Assembly (NCBI RefSeq): GCF_020295405.1
Contig: NZ_JADEYP010000005.1
Span: forward strand, 104,338 to 168,337
DNA: 64,000 nucleotides
Direction: 5' to 3'
Source: Sphingobacterium bovistauri
Lineage (GTDB): Bacteria > Bacteroidota > Bacteroidia > Sphingobacteriales > Sphingobacteriaceae
Both the position numbers and the translations under genes were made by a program. Below, in pieces: positions 46,690 to 55,204 of this stretch (position 1 is its first letter; each line of letters starts with the position of its first letter). The notes under the pieces are model-generated. The model was given only the letters and a program-made list of their open reading frames with translations. It was not told the origin of the DNA and did not search any database.

Positions 46690-47739
46690 TTGAAAAAATT
46701 AGATTTAAGTCGTCAAGATAAGGAGACTGTTGAGGAGGCATTAGCCTTTTGGAAAGCTTCAGGGCAATTGGATGAATCAACAGTAGAAGAATTACGGTCT
46801 ACAATTGATGAGCGCAGCTTTGAGTGGCGAGTATTAGCTCGTTATGCATTTTGGGTGGCTTTAGCATCATTAATTTTTTCTGTGGTATCTCTTTTTTCTG
46901 ACAATACATTAGAGAAGTTTGTACAGCAGTTTTATGATGCTCCTAATATAGTTTATTGTATTTTCTTTGCTGGTTTGGCTGCAGTGTTCTATTATTTAGG
47001 CTTCCGGAATAAGAAATTATATCCTGAAAAGACGTTCTCTAATGAAACATTGATGTTGGCAGGAGCATTTTCTACAGCTGCTTGTATAGGTTTTTTAGGG
47101 CAAATATTGGATAGAGATAATCATTTTTTTACGATTCTATTCTTTATCTCAATACTAATATATGGTGTGTTGTCCATCAAGTTGCAATCTAAACTTATTT
47201 GGGTGTTTACTTTAATAGCATTAGGTATATGGTTTGCTACAGAGACTGCGTACCATAGTGAGTGGGGGTGGAAGTTTTGGGGTATGAATTACCCTTTGCG
47301 GTTTACTATTTTTGGAATCATCCTTACAGCCTGTGCTGTATTTGTTCAGCCTAAATTTTCTCCATTGAAATCTTTTAAATCAACAAGTGTGATTATTGGG
47401 TTGCTCTATACAATGATTGCGTTGTGGATACTTTCGATATTTGGTAACTATAGTGACTTTGAGGCGTGGAGTCGGATTCGTCAGATTGAAATATTTTATT
47501 GGGGTTTAATAGCTATTGCTCTATCATTAGGCTTAGCTATTTATGGATTGAAGAGGAAGGATAATGTGATTCGTGATATTGGTTTTGTATTTTTCTTAAT
47601 TAACTTATATACACGATTTGTTGAATACTTATGGGATAATATTAATAGAACCATTTTCTTCTTGATTTTAGCTGTTTCATTTTGGTTAGTAGGACGCTGG
47701 TCCGAAAAGGTTTGGAAAAAACAAAGCTCTTCGGATTAG
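46690..47739 (+). CDS. DUF2157-like multi-pass membrane protein
   Basis: 349 aa from a TTG start (MKKLDLSRQDKETVEEAL); no better ATG is nearby. A soluble ~45-residue N-terminal helical part (LDLSRQ...EALAFWKASGQLDESTVEELRSTI) is followed by about nine membrane helices, the DUF2157 layout. Its stop codon lies inside the terminator. Function unknown. Confidence 0.75.
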   Translation: MKKLDLSRQDKETVEEALAFWKASGQLDESTVEELRSTIDERSFEWRVLARYAFWVALASLIFSVVSLFSDNTLEKFVQQFYDAPNIVYCIFFAGLAAVFYYLGFRNKKLYPEKTFSNETLMLAGAFSTAACIGFLGQILDRDNHFFTILFFISILIYGVLSIKLQSKLIWVFTLIALGIWFATETAYHSEWGWKFWGMNYPLRFTIFGIILTACAVFVQPKFSPLKSFKSTSVIIGLLYTMIALWILSIFGNYSDFEAWSRIRQIEIFYWGLIAIALSLGLAIYGLKRKDNVIRDIGFVFFLINLYTRFVEYLWDNINRTIFFLILAVSFWLVGRWSEKVWKKQSSSD

Positions 47740-47750
47740 AAGAGCTTTTT
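47723..47750. terminator. Bidirectional terminator overlapping the DUF2157 stop
   Basis: Stem AAAGCTCTTC / GAAGAGCTTT with loop GGATTA; the TAG stop (47737-47739) straddles loop and right arm. It separates convergent genes. Confidence 0.8.
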
Positions 47751-47759
47751 GTATTTATA

Positions 47760-49850
47760 TTATTTTGTTCGATCATATCTCCAGGGTTTAATACCTTTGA
47801 ACTCAGCTAGTTCTGCGGACCAAAGCATTATATTTCCTGCTATATGACCATTGTATGCACTTTGGCTTCCTAAGGGGTAATCTACTCCATCTGGCGTATT
47901 TATCCAAGCATAGCCATATGGTTTTGGTAATGGTCTTCTAGTAGCAGGATCATATTTAAATGGTACTGTGGTATAGGACGTGTTAGTGTTATCTAGAAAT
48001 GAAGTCAGTCCTCCATCTCCTAGGTAAAAGAAGTTTTTGGTTTTATGTCTAAACATTGAAGGTATTGTAGCCCATGCGGTATATCCGGTTACGTTATGAT
48101 TTACAGGAAGACCGTACGAATATACTATGATATCATTTGCAGGTAGCCCATTAACTCCTACAGTCACACTTGCGTCTTCACCCCAATGTTTACCACGGAC
48201 ATCCCCGAATGGTCCATTAGTTACAGGATCATCTACGTTTAAAATTTTATACATGGCGCCTGGTCCGCCTAATGATGTCATGGTTATACTTGATTCAGAA
48301 ACTCCAAATAATTTATATAGAAATTCTTTAGGATATATAGCATTCAATTCATTCATCATAATGAAGACTCCTCCTTTATTAACGTATTCTACTAAGGCGT
48401 TATTTAGGGCTGTTAGCATGTAATACATGTCATGCCCGAATACAACGATATCAGGTTGGATATTGATATTAGTTGATTGAAGTCTATCTATGATTTCCTG
48501 TTGATTTACAACACTAGCCCTTGTTGTTAAGTAATTAGAATTTGCGGCATTAGCTGTTCCAGCGTTCGTAGCGTTTCCTCCTTTCCAAACACCTTGTCCC
48601 GTTGCATAGGGCTGCATGCGAACTAAGCTTTCTGGTAGATTGCCAAAATTTCTTGTATCATTTATTACCGCCCATCCACCGCCTCTTTCCATGGAATATC
48701 CATAAATGCAATCGCATGATACATGTAAAATACGTCTGCTAGGAAAGGTATATGATAAAACAAATTCTGCTAATAGAATTTGACCAGATTGGGGATTAGT
48801 GAAAGTAAATGTCCGTTCTATATTAGCTAGAGGGGTAATTGAATTAGTAAATGTAGCCAAGTTAACATCCGCTATAGAAGGAGCAACGGCTTTAAATGTT
48901 ACTGGTAAATGTGTGATTTTTACATTATATGAAGTTAAAGACGAAGCGTCTGCAGTATAGTATGTAGCTTCCCATATATTGGTAGGATTGGATGCTGTAT
49001 TTAATATTTCCGTAGTAGGAACAGTTGTGTAATTTCCCATGCTGTTATTCTTTATATCAAATGTTCCGCTTTTGATATAATTGTTTTGGGAAAAAGTTGC
49101 TTTTAAGCCATTAATCGTAGCGTACTTTGCCAATAGGGTCCCATCAATTTTAACCTTAATTTGCGCCATTTTATGATTAAAGGTTATATTAATGTTATAT
49201 ATGTTGTTTTGCCCAGGAGGGGTCATTGGAATGACAAGTTGGTCACTAGCATACAATAAGTCTTTGTCTACAGGGGCAGGGACTGTCGGATTTTGAGTAT
49301 CAGAAGGTATTGGTAGGGTTTCTGTATTATTATAAGAATAGGCAAACCATTTATATGTATCACCTTTTGAGACATCTATATTTACGGGTTGGCCCACTGT
49401 AGCATGTATTGTTTGCCATAATTCAGGAGAATTATTTTTATATATAAGTATTCTATATGTTCTGCCGGTAGTCATTGGTGTAGAAGCAGCTAAGGGAGAA
49501 ATGTTTTTTAATGATTTAACTCCATTGGTCAGATTTTTTGTAGCTTCAGTCAGAGTCTGTATTGTGTATGTGTCAATAGTAAACCCTGCGGGATTATCAA
49601 TTTTAGGAAATTTGTTAGTGGATAAATGGTTATTTGTTGTTGAAGTCTCCATTTGATTTTTAGCAAACTTGCTGTTTGCTATAGGTTCGATAGAACTTGA
49701 CTCCTCAATTCCACGAATTTCAAATACTAATTTCGTGTTTTGTGACGATGTGTTCTCATTATGTTTTTTGCACGAGTAAACTAGTATTGTGAGTATTATG
49801 CAGGATATAATATAATAATATTGTTTTTTGTTTTGATAGATGTAGGCCAT
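47760..49850 (-). CDS. Module 3 lipoprotein: fimbrillin-like N-domain + GATase/ThuA-like C-domain
   Basis: 696 aa, third paralog. Signal MAYIYQNKKQYYYIISCIILTILVYSC with lipobox VYS-C (Cys27), unlike the other two. Fimbrillin-like part: KLVFEIRGIEESSSIEP, GRTYRILIYKNN, FNHKMAQIKVKID. C-terminal domain: RRILHVSC, WAVINDTRNFGNLPESLVRM, YVNKGGVFIMMNEL, VTNGPFGDVRGKHWGED, NFFYLGDGGL, MLWSAELAEFKGIKPWRY. The close match of the C-domain across three loci, with looser N-domains, marks the C-domain as the conserved core. Only a decayed peptide relic sits directly upstream; the intact peptide gene is 700 bp away. Confidence 0.75.
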   Translation of the reverse strand: MAYIYQNKKQYYYIISCIILTILVYSCKKHNENTSSQNTKLVFEIRGIEESSSIEPIANSKFAKNQMETSTTNNHLSTNKFPKIDNPAGFTIDTYTIQTLTEATKNLTNGVKSLKNISPLAASTPMTTGRTYRILIYKNNSPELWQTIHATVGQPVNIDVSKGDTYKWFAYSYNNTETLPIPSDTQNPTVPAPVDKDLLYASDQLVIPMTPPGQNNIYNINITFNHKMAQIKVKIDGTLLAKYATINGLKATFSQNNYIKSGTFDIKNNSMGNYTTVPTTEILNTASNPTNIWEATYYTADASSLTSYNVKITHLPVTFKAVAPSIADVNLATFTNSITPLANIERTFTFTNPQSGQILLAEFVLSYTFPSRRILHVSCDCIYGYSMERGGGWAVINDTRNFGNLPESLVRMQPYATGQGVWKGGNATNAGTANAANSNYLTTRASVVNQQEIIDRLQSTNINIQPDIVVFGHDMYYMLTALNNALVEYVNKGGVFIMMNELNAIYPKEFLYKLFGVSESSITMTSLGGPGAMYKILNVDDPVTNGPFGDVRGKHWGEDASVTVGVNGLPANDIIVYSYGLPVNHNVTGYTAWATIPSMFRHKTKNFFYLGDGGLTSFLDNTNTSYTTVPFKYDPATRRPLPKPYGYAWINTPDGVDYPLGSQSAYNGHIAGNIMLWSAELAEFKGIKPWRYDRTK

Positions 49851-49861
49851 AACTATTCATT

Positions 49862-49939
49862 TTAAAAATCCCAGAAATGTTTGTTTTTTAGCCTCCTAAC
49901 TGTTGATTTGTTGTATTCCGAAACGTCTATATTAGGAGA
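49862..49939 (-). pseudogene. Relic of a module small-peptide gene
   Basis: Minus-strand frame ending TAA at 49862-49864 encodes a tail RLKNKHFWDF. This shares the FWDF stop-adjacent end with the intact peptide at 50565 (DQQFWDF) and resembles FFDF of the other two. It stops 11 bp before the lipoprotein start, matching the 18-bp layout of modules 1 and 2. An upstream frame break and TAA (just before 49939) leave only ~25 codons, so no peptide of normal size can be made. Confidence 0.55.
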
Positions 49940-50564
49940 TTAGATGTTGCTGTTTTTCCATGTTTTTTTTACAGATATCGAAAGTTAATTCAATCGACTA
50001 ACGGGTTTCTGTGAGTAAACAATCTTTCTAATTTTAGTGATTGTATACTGTCTTGTATAGTGTAAATTAATAATTTAGTTTTTTCATATGGTTTGATTAC
50101 AATTTAAGAAAAAAAATAAAAATATTTTTATTTTTTTTTAAACAATATTTCATCTTATTGGATAATTACTAATGTTGCTCTTTTTTGTAGCTTATCTATA
50201 GTCTTAGGTTTTTCGTTGTATATAAGATTGCGAAATTTCTTTGTTCCCTACTTTGATTTAAATTTAAAATTAAGGACGAGGGATCGCTATTTATTTAAAT
50301 TTTGTGTTAGATAGGTGTATTTTAAAGGTAAATTGGTTTCTTGAAAAGTAGATGACGATATTATGTCATTGAGAAATTTTAAGTTTTGAGGAGTGTTTTT
50401 TTTGTGAATTTATTAATTTACTGAATTCAAGAGGTTTATGGTATTGTTGCAATATTTATTTTTAGAGATATTATTGTTTTTTGATGTTAATATTATTTAA
50501 TGATTCAGATGTCTAATTGTATAAAAATTCTTTTGTATTGAATGTTGAAATTAAGTGTCGTAAT
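49940..50564. other. AT-rich gap between module 3 peptide and lipoprotein genes
   Basis: No supported gene. Very AT-rich with long T-runs near 50100-50150. A near -7 match (TAACTTTCG, about 49979-49987 on the minus strand) lies above the relic. The expected lipoprotein start after the 50565 peptide is absent, which suggests deletion. Confidence 0.45.
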
Positions 50565-50774
50565 TTAAAAATCCCAAAATTGTTGATCTTTAACTTCTTC
50601 CCAATCGGTAACTTGAGGTGTTCCATTCGTGCCGCCTATTTGAATTTGTGTTGATGCAGTTGCTATACCATCCTCTAATTCAAATAAAACGAATTCAATT
50701 TTTGGGGCAAAGTATTTTTGTTGGATAGAATTTATTTGTTGCAATTTGTGTTGAGTAATCATATTGTTTTTCAT
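50565..50774 (-). CDS. Module 3 small peptide (69 aa)
   Basis: ATG start at 50774. Same layout as the other two peptides: polar N-terminus, YFAPKIEFVLFELEDG strand, IATAST core, then a variable Gly/Thr stretch (QIQIGGTNGT) and an acidic tail VTDWEEVKDQQFWDF. The IATAST, W and aromatic-D-F end are shared, while the middle diverges. No signal peptide. It is separated from the module 3 lipoprotein by 700 bp that includes a relic copy, so it may now be an orphan. Confidence 0.65.
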   Translation of the reverse strand: MKNNMITQHKLQQINSIQQKYFAPKIEFVLFELEDGIATASTQIQIGGTNGTPQVTDWEEVKDQQFWDF

Positions 50775-50829
50775 TTCTCCGTAGGTTTGTTTTCTATAGC
50801 TACATTTATTTATGTTTCTATATGTTTGA

Positions 50830-50837
50830 CAAAATTA
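50830..50837 (-). promoter_or_regulatory. -7 box upstream of module 3 peptide
   Basis: TAATTTTG on the minus strand, 56 bp before the peptide start. No -33 TTTG at usual spacing, as for the other two modules. Confidence 0.45.
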
Positions 50838-51267
50838 CGCTGTTGAGAAATTTGATTTAATTAATTTGACCAATTAATTTCTAATTAAGTAGCTTTTCAA
50901 CTACTTGTTGTTTTTATATTTCTTATAGAGTTATTAGTTAACCTATTTGATTTTTTTTTGTTCAGTGCCAGATACAGAGCTTTTTATGGTCATATTGTCG
51001 ATTTAGTAAAATATTTACCATTTTATGGTTTCAGGCTTGGAGTACCATATTGGCCATCAATTTTAGAACTTTCAACTAGATGTATCCGTTTGATAACTTA
51101 TTTATAATAAATTTTCTAAAATAAAATTCTTAGGAAGTAGTATGTAGGAAATGCGGAGATGTTGTGTTTACTCTAGAAGAGTTTATTGGGATGTCTCTTT
51201 ACAAGTAATTTTGTTGGTATAGTCTAAAGGAACTCTGCACCTACATTAGACATCAATATTAAATAAA

Positions 51268-51307
51268 CAAAGACTGCTCGTCAAATAATATTGACGAGCA
51301 GTCTTTG
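51268..51307 (-). terminator. Terminator after carbonic anhydrase gene
   Basis: Perfect 17-bp stem CAAAGACTGCTCGTCAA with its complement, 6-nt loop, 39 bp after the stop of the minus-strand gene. Confidence 0.85.
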
Positions 51308-51345
51308 TTGTAAATATAGGTAGAATATATAATGTTATTTAGATC

Positions 51346-51993
51346 CTATTTATAAGCGAATACTTCACCCAAATCTTCATTACTTGTGAATGTACAACCT
51401 AAGTCGTTTAATTCTCCAGTTCCAATATTGATTACCATACCATGCACTGCCAAGTCATCACGATTTTTCCATGCATTTTGAATAATTGAAGTTGTACATA
51501 GATTGAAAACTTGCTCTTGAACATTCAACTCGATTAAACGGTCAACTTTGTCATCATGATTTTCGATAGCATCAATTTCTGTAGCATGTAGACGGTAAAC
51601 GTCTTTGATATGACACAACCAGTTGTCAATAACTCCAAATTGTTGACGGCTCAATGATGCAGCTACACCACCACATCCGTAGTGACCTGCAATGATTACG
51701 TGCTTTACTTTCAGTACATTAACTGCGTAATCTAATACAGACAACATACTCATATCCGAGTGAATCACCATATTTGCGATATTGCGGTGTACAAATACCT
51801 CGCCTGGTTTTTTACCTGTGATTTCATTTGCCGGTACACGGCTATCAGCACATCCAATCCAAAGTACTTCAGGACTTTGTCCTTTTGCTAATTGTTGAAA
51901 TTTGCCTGATTCGTCTTTGCTTACGAAATCAACCCATTCTTTATTCCCCTTTAATATTTTCTCAAATCCTAATTCTAACTCTTTATTTCCCAT
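51346..51993 (-). CDS. Beta-class carbonic anhydrase
   Basis: 215 aa. Interconverts CO2 and bicarbonate. Zinc ligands Cys48, His104, Cys107 (CADSR and HYGCGGV motifs) and the Asp50-Arg52 dyad are present. Last of four minus-strand genes, after another carbonic anhydrase and a SulP transporter. The 256-bp gap to the upstream CA gene holds a terminator, so it may have its own promoter. Confidence 0.93.
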   Translation of the reverse strand: MGNKELELGFEKILKGNKEWVDFVSKDESGKFQQLAKGQSPEVLWIGCADSRVPANEITGKKPGEVFVHRNIANMVIHSDMSMLSVLDYAVNVLKVKHVIIAGHYGCGGVAASLSRQQFGVIDNWLCHIKDVYRLHATEIDAIENHDDKVDRLIELNVQEQVFNLCTTSIIQNAWKNRDDLAVHGMVINIGTGELNDLGCTFTSNEDLGEVFAYK

Positions 51994-52140
51994 TATTAAT
52001 AGTTATATTATAATAATCTATGATTGGATATACAAATTACAGTATTTATTATTAATATCTTGTATATAATTTCGGATATGAAAATTTGGTGTTTTCTAAA
52101 TTTCATATTTACGGTATATACAGAAGATATATTTAAAAAA

Positions 52141-52176
52141 ATAAAGCAGTAGTGAGTTTAATAACTACTGCTTTAT
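52141..52176 (-). terminator. Terminator after the second carbonic anhydrase gene
   Basis: 13-bp stem ATAAAGCAGTAGT / ACTACTGCTTTAT with a 10-nt loop, followed on the minus strand by T7. It marks the end of the SulP-CA transcript. Confidence 0.85.
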
Positions 52177-52249
52177 GATACATTTATTTTTCACGTCATT
52201 TTTAGCGCAGGACAATAATCCATTCACAATTGACGAGAGATATTCAGAA

Positions 52250-52885
52250 TTATAACCAGCTTACAACACCAGTTTCTACATTATAGTTTGCGCCTACAAT
52301 TTTTATTTTACCATCTTTTTCCAGTTGGTTCAATGTGTTACTTTGAGTGCGGATATCTTCGATAGTTTGTTTTACATTTTGTACGTTTAATCTTTCTAAT
52401 AAATCCTCATTTTTTGAAGAACGAACTTCTCCTTCGACAAGGATTTCTTCAATGATTGGGTTGAAATGACCAACTAAATGACTAAGATTATTCATCTCAG
52501 TCTGTTGTATTGCAGCAGCATCTAAGCCACCTTTTAATGCACCACATTTTGAATGACCTAAAACAACAACTAATTTAGATCCAGCGACATTACAACCAAA
52601 TTCCATAGAACCCAAAATATCTTGGTTTACAAAATTTCCAGCGATACGTATACTAAAAATATCGCCTAACCCTTGATCAAATATCAATTCTGCAGAAGTG
52701 CGACTATCTATACAACTTAAAATTACAGCAAATGGCCATTGTCCTTCTCTAGTATCATTTACTTGCGATAATAAATCCCTATTAGCTTTTAGGTTTTGAA
52801 CGAATCTATCGTTACCTTCTTTTAATATTTCAAAAGCTTTTTCTGGAGTAATTGTCGCTTGTGTTTCTAAAGTATGTGCCTTCAT
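52250..52885 (-). CDS. Beta-class carbonic anhydrase (SulP-linked)
   Basis: 211 aa. Same zinc site: Cys58, Asp60, Arg62, His111, Cys114 (LSCIDSR and LGHSKCGALKGG). A different subgroup from the 51346 enzyme. It starts 47 bp after the SulP gene, so the two are probably cotranscribed; SulP-CA pairs are typical for bicarbonate supply. Confidence 0.93.
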   Translation of the reverse strand: MKAHTLETQATITPEKAFEILKEGNDRFVQNLKANRDLLSQVNDTREGQWPFAVILSCIDSRTSAELIFDQGLGDIFSIRIAGNFVNQDILGSMEFGCNVAGSKLVVVLGHSKCGALKGGLDAAAIQQTEMNNLSHLVGHFNPIIEEILVEGEVRSSKNEDLLERLNVQNVKQTIEDIRTQSNTLNQLEKDGKIKIVGANYNVETGVVSWL

Positions 52886-52932
52886 TATTCTTTGTTTTTA
52901 ATTTGTTTTGTATTAATAATTAATTGTGTGTT

Positions 52933-54513
52933 TTAAACTGTTTTTTGAAGTTTAGAACTTTTTGATCGAACAGTTTTGCGTTTGTATGTCACGTCTTGCA
53001 ACTCAATTTCTAAACCTTTGCTCATTGCATTTTGTTCGAAATCTTTTAACACTTCTAATACATCTTTGTCAATAAACTTACTGTTCTTTCCATTGATAAT
53101 AACCTTGTCTACAGAGCGTGGTAGGTTATGCAATTTTTGTTGTATTGGTGCTTTATTCAAGAATGATACTTCTTCAGCTAATGTCAATATAGCTGTATTT
53201 TTGCTCTCAACTTCTTCAATCTTGAATTTATATGCATTTTGCATATTTGCTTTCAATATATAGAATGTTGCTACAACGATACCAATTCCAACTCCCATTA
53301 ATAAGTCAGTGAATACAATAGCTACGACAGTGATTGTAAATGGAATGAATTGATCCAAACCCTTTGTAAACATTTGTTTGAAAAGAGATGGTTTAGCTAA
53401 TTTAAATCCTGTATGTAATAGAATCGCAGCTAAACATGCTAAAGGAATATAATTAATCAATGCCGGAATGGCCAATAATGCCACCAATAACCAGATTCCA
53501 TGTAAAATTGCTGCTTGACGCGTACGACCTCCTGAATTAGCATTAGCAGATGAGCGCACAATCACTGATGTAAGAGGTAATCCTCCCAAAAGTCCTGATG
53601 ACATATTACCTATACCCTGTGCTAATAATTCACGATTTGTAGGAGAATTACGCTTGAAAGGGTCAATTTTGTCAACAGCTTCAATGCTAAGTAATGTTTC
53701 TAAACTCGCTACAATAGCTATAGTCGCTGCGACTATCCAAACTTCTTTGTTGCCAATTTGGGTAAAATCAGGGAAAATAAATAAGCCTAAAAATTCATTA
53801 AAGGAAGAAACAACAGGAATGGAAACGTAATGTGATACTGTTCCCAAAGAAAATGCTGTCTGCTGGAAAGCAAAACCTAATCCAACTCCTAATAGTACGA
53901 CAACTAGTGGAGCAGGGATTTTATTTAATCCTTTTATCGATGGCCAAAAAATAAGTATAGCCAAGGACAAAAAACAAATAATTGTAGCTCCCCAATTTAC
54001 AGAGTTGAGTATGGTGTCTGTAAAAGCAGCAATCCCTCCGCCATTATCTAATTCAAAAGCGTGTGCTTCTGTCATACCAAAGGCAATTGGTAATTGTTTC
54101 AAAATAATAGTAATACCAATGGCAGCAAGCATCCCGATGATAACAGATGATGGGAAATAGTTACCAATCATTCCAGCTTTTATAAAGCCCAAAATCAATT
54201 GCATAACACCAGCTAATACTACGGCCAATAAAAATGTTTCGTAAGCACCAAGTTTCATAATAGAGGCAGCTACAATTGTGGTTAATCCAGCTGCTGGTCC
54301 ACTTACGCTAAGTGGTGATCCTGATAAAGAGGCTACGATTATACCTCCAATAACACCAGTTAATACACCAGCAAATAGAGGAGCTCCGGAAGCCATTGCA
54401 ATACCTAAACATAAAGGTAAAGCGACAAGGAATACTACTATTGATGCTGGAAAGTCATATTTTAGATCCCTTTTCGATAATTTTAGAAAAGCGGACACAC
54501 GTGTTCCTAACAT
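52933..54513 (-). CDS. SulP-family inorganic anion transporter (probable bicarbonate)
   Basis: 526 aa. About 11-12 membrane helices in the N-terminal ~430 residues. The region SGSPLSVSGPAAGLTTIVAASI near ~65 carries the SulP motif, and a C-terminal STAS-like domain (~440-510) carries VIINGKNSKFIDKDVLEVL. Adjacent carbonic anhydrases point to bicarbonate, not sulphate, but substrate choice cannot be read from sequence alone. Confidence 0.88.
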   Translation of the reverse strand: MLGTRVSAFLKLSKRDLKYDFPASIVVFLVALPLCLGIAMASGAPLFAGVLTGVIGGIIVASLSGSPLSVSGPAAGLTTIVAASIMKLGAYETFLLAVVLAGVMQLILGFIKAGMIGNYFPSSVIIGMLAAIGITIILKQLPIAFGMTEAHAFELDNGGGIAAFTDTILNSVNWGATIICFLSLAILIFWPSIKGLNKIPAPLVVVLLGVGLGFAFQQTAFSLGTVSHYVSIPVVSSFNEFLGLFIFPDFTQIGNKEVWIVAATIAIVASLETLLSIEAVDKIDPFKRNSPTNRELLAQGIGNMSSGLLGGLPLTSVIVRSSANANSGGRTRQAAILHGIWLLVALLAIPALINYIPLACLAAILLHTGFKLAKPSLFKQMFTKGLDQFIPFTITVVAIVFTDLLMGVGIGIVVATFYILKANMQNAYKFKIEEVESKNTAILTLAEEVSFLNKAPIQQKLHNLPRSVDKVIINGKNSKFIDKDVLEVLKDFEQNAMSKGLEIELQDVTYKRKTVRSKSSKLQKTV

Positions 54514-54639
54514 AGTTTTTGTTAAAAAAATTGTTAAAGTTTTTGTTAAAATAATAAGCCAAAGAATACTGCTTTTAAAAGATTAAATCTTAAAAATCAC
54601 ATAGAGTGTAGTAAACAAAAGCTAAAAAGTTAAAGTAAA

Positions 54640-55005
54640 TTAACAATAATTAGGAGGGGGAGTGGGTACTCTAGGATGGAAGCTGCATATTGATTTCTCG
54701 TTGCGCATATAATTAAGTTGCTTACCACTATTCTCAATAGTGGGGTTAAAACTTAAATCAATAGTATCAGGCTTGAATATTTTAATTCCATGTTCATGCA
54801 AATCTTCATTATTCGAATTTGAAGTTTTCGTTCCTAACTCGATTTCTAATTGCATTACAACTTGTAAAACTGTACCTTGATCTAATACGTTTACAAACAT
54901 TGGGGTAGTAGAGATTAGCATCTTCGTGAAGAAGACAAAAAAACAAAGCTTTGCAGCTATTATTCTTTTGGTTTTATTACTAAACGTTGCGTATCTACTT
55001 TTCAT
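54640..55005 (-). CDS. Small protein upstream of SulP operon
   Basis: 121 aa. N-terminal hydrophobic segment (~16-38) that could be an anchor or signal, then a polar domain ending in a Pro-rich HPRVPTPPPNYC tail. No family is recognised, but similar small proteins with PTPPPN-type ends are met in Bacteroidota. 126 bp before SulP on the same strand; a role in the bicarbonate module is only suggested by position. Confidence 0.6.
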   Translation of the reverse strand: MKSRYATFSNKTKRIIAAKLCFFVFFTKMLISTTPMFVNVLDQGTVLQVVMQLEIELGTKTSNSNNEDLHEHGIKIFKPDTIDLSFNPTIENSGKQLNYMRNEKSICSFHPRVPTPPPNYC

Positions 55006-55204
55006 TACATTACAAAAGTAAAGTTTGAAAGCAAAAAAACAAGAAAAAATAGAATTTTGTTGTGAAAATGTGACAAAAACAAGATAAAATTTTAATTATT
55101 TAACATTTTTGTAATTTAATTCTAACAAATGTTTAAACATAAATATTTCAATTATAGGAATTTGTCTATTTTTTTCTAAATTAGAAAATCTTATTTATTA
55201 GTGT

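Larger units (their letters stand above)
50775..51345. other. Intergenic region between module 3 peptide and carbonic anhydrase
   Basis: About 570 bp. It holds the -7 box at 50830, the leader element near 50785-50801 and the terminator at 51268. I see no gene in it. Confidence 0.4.
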
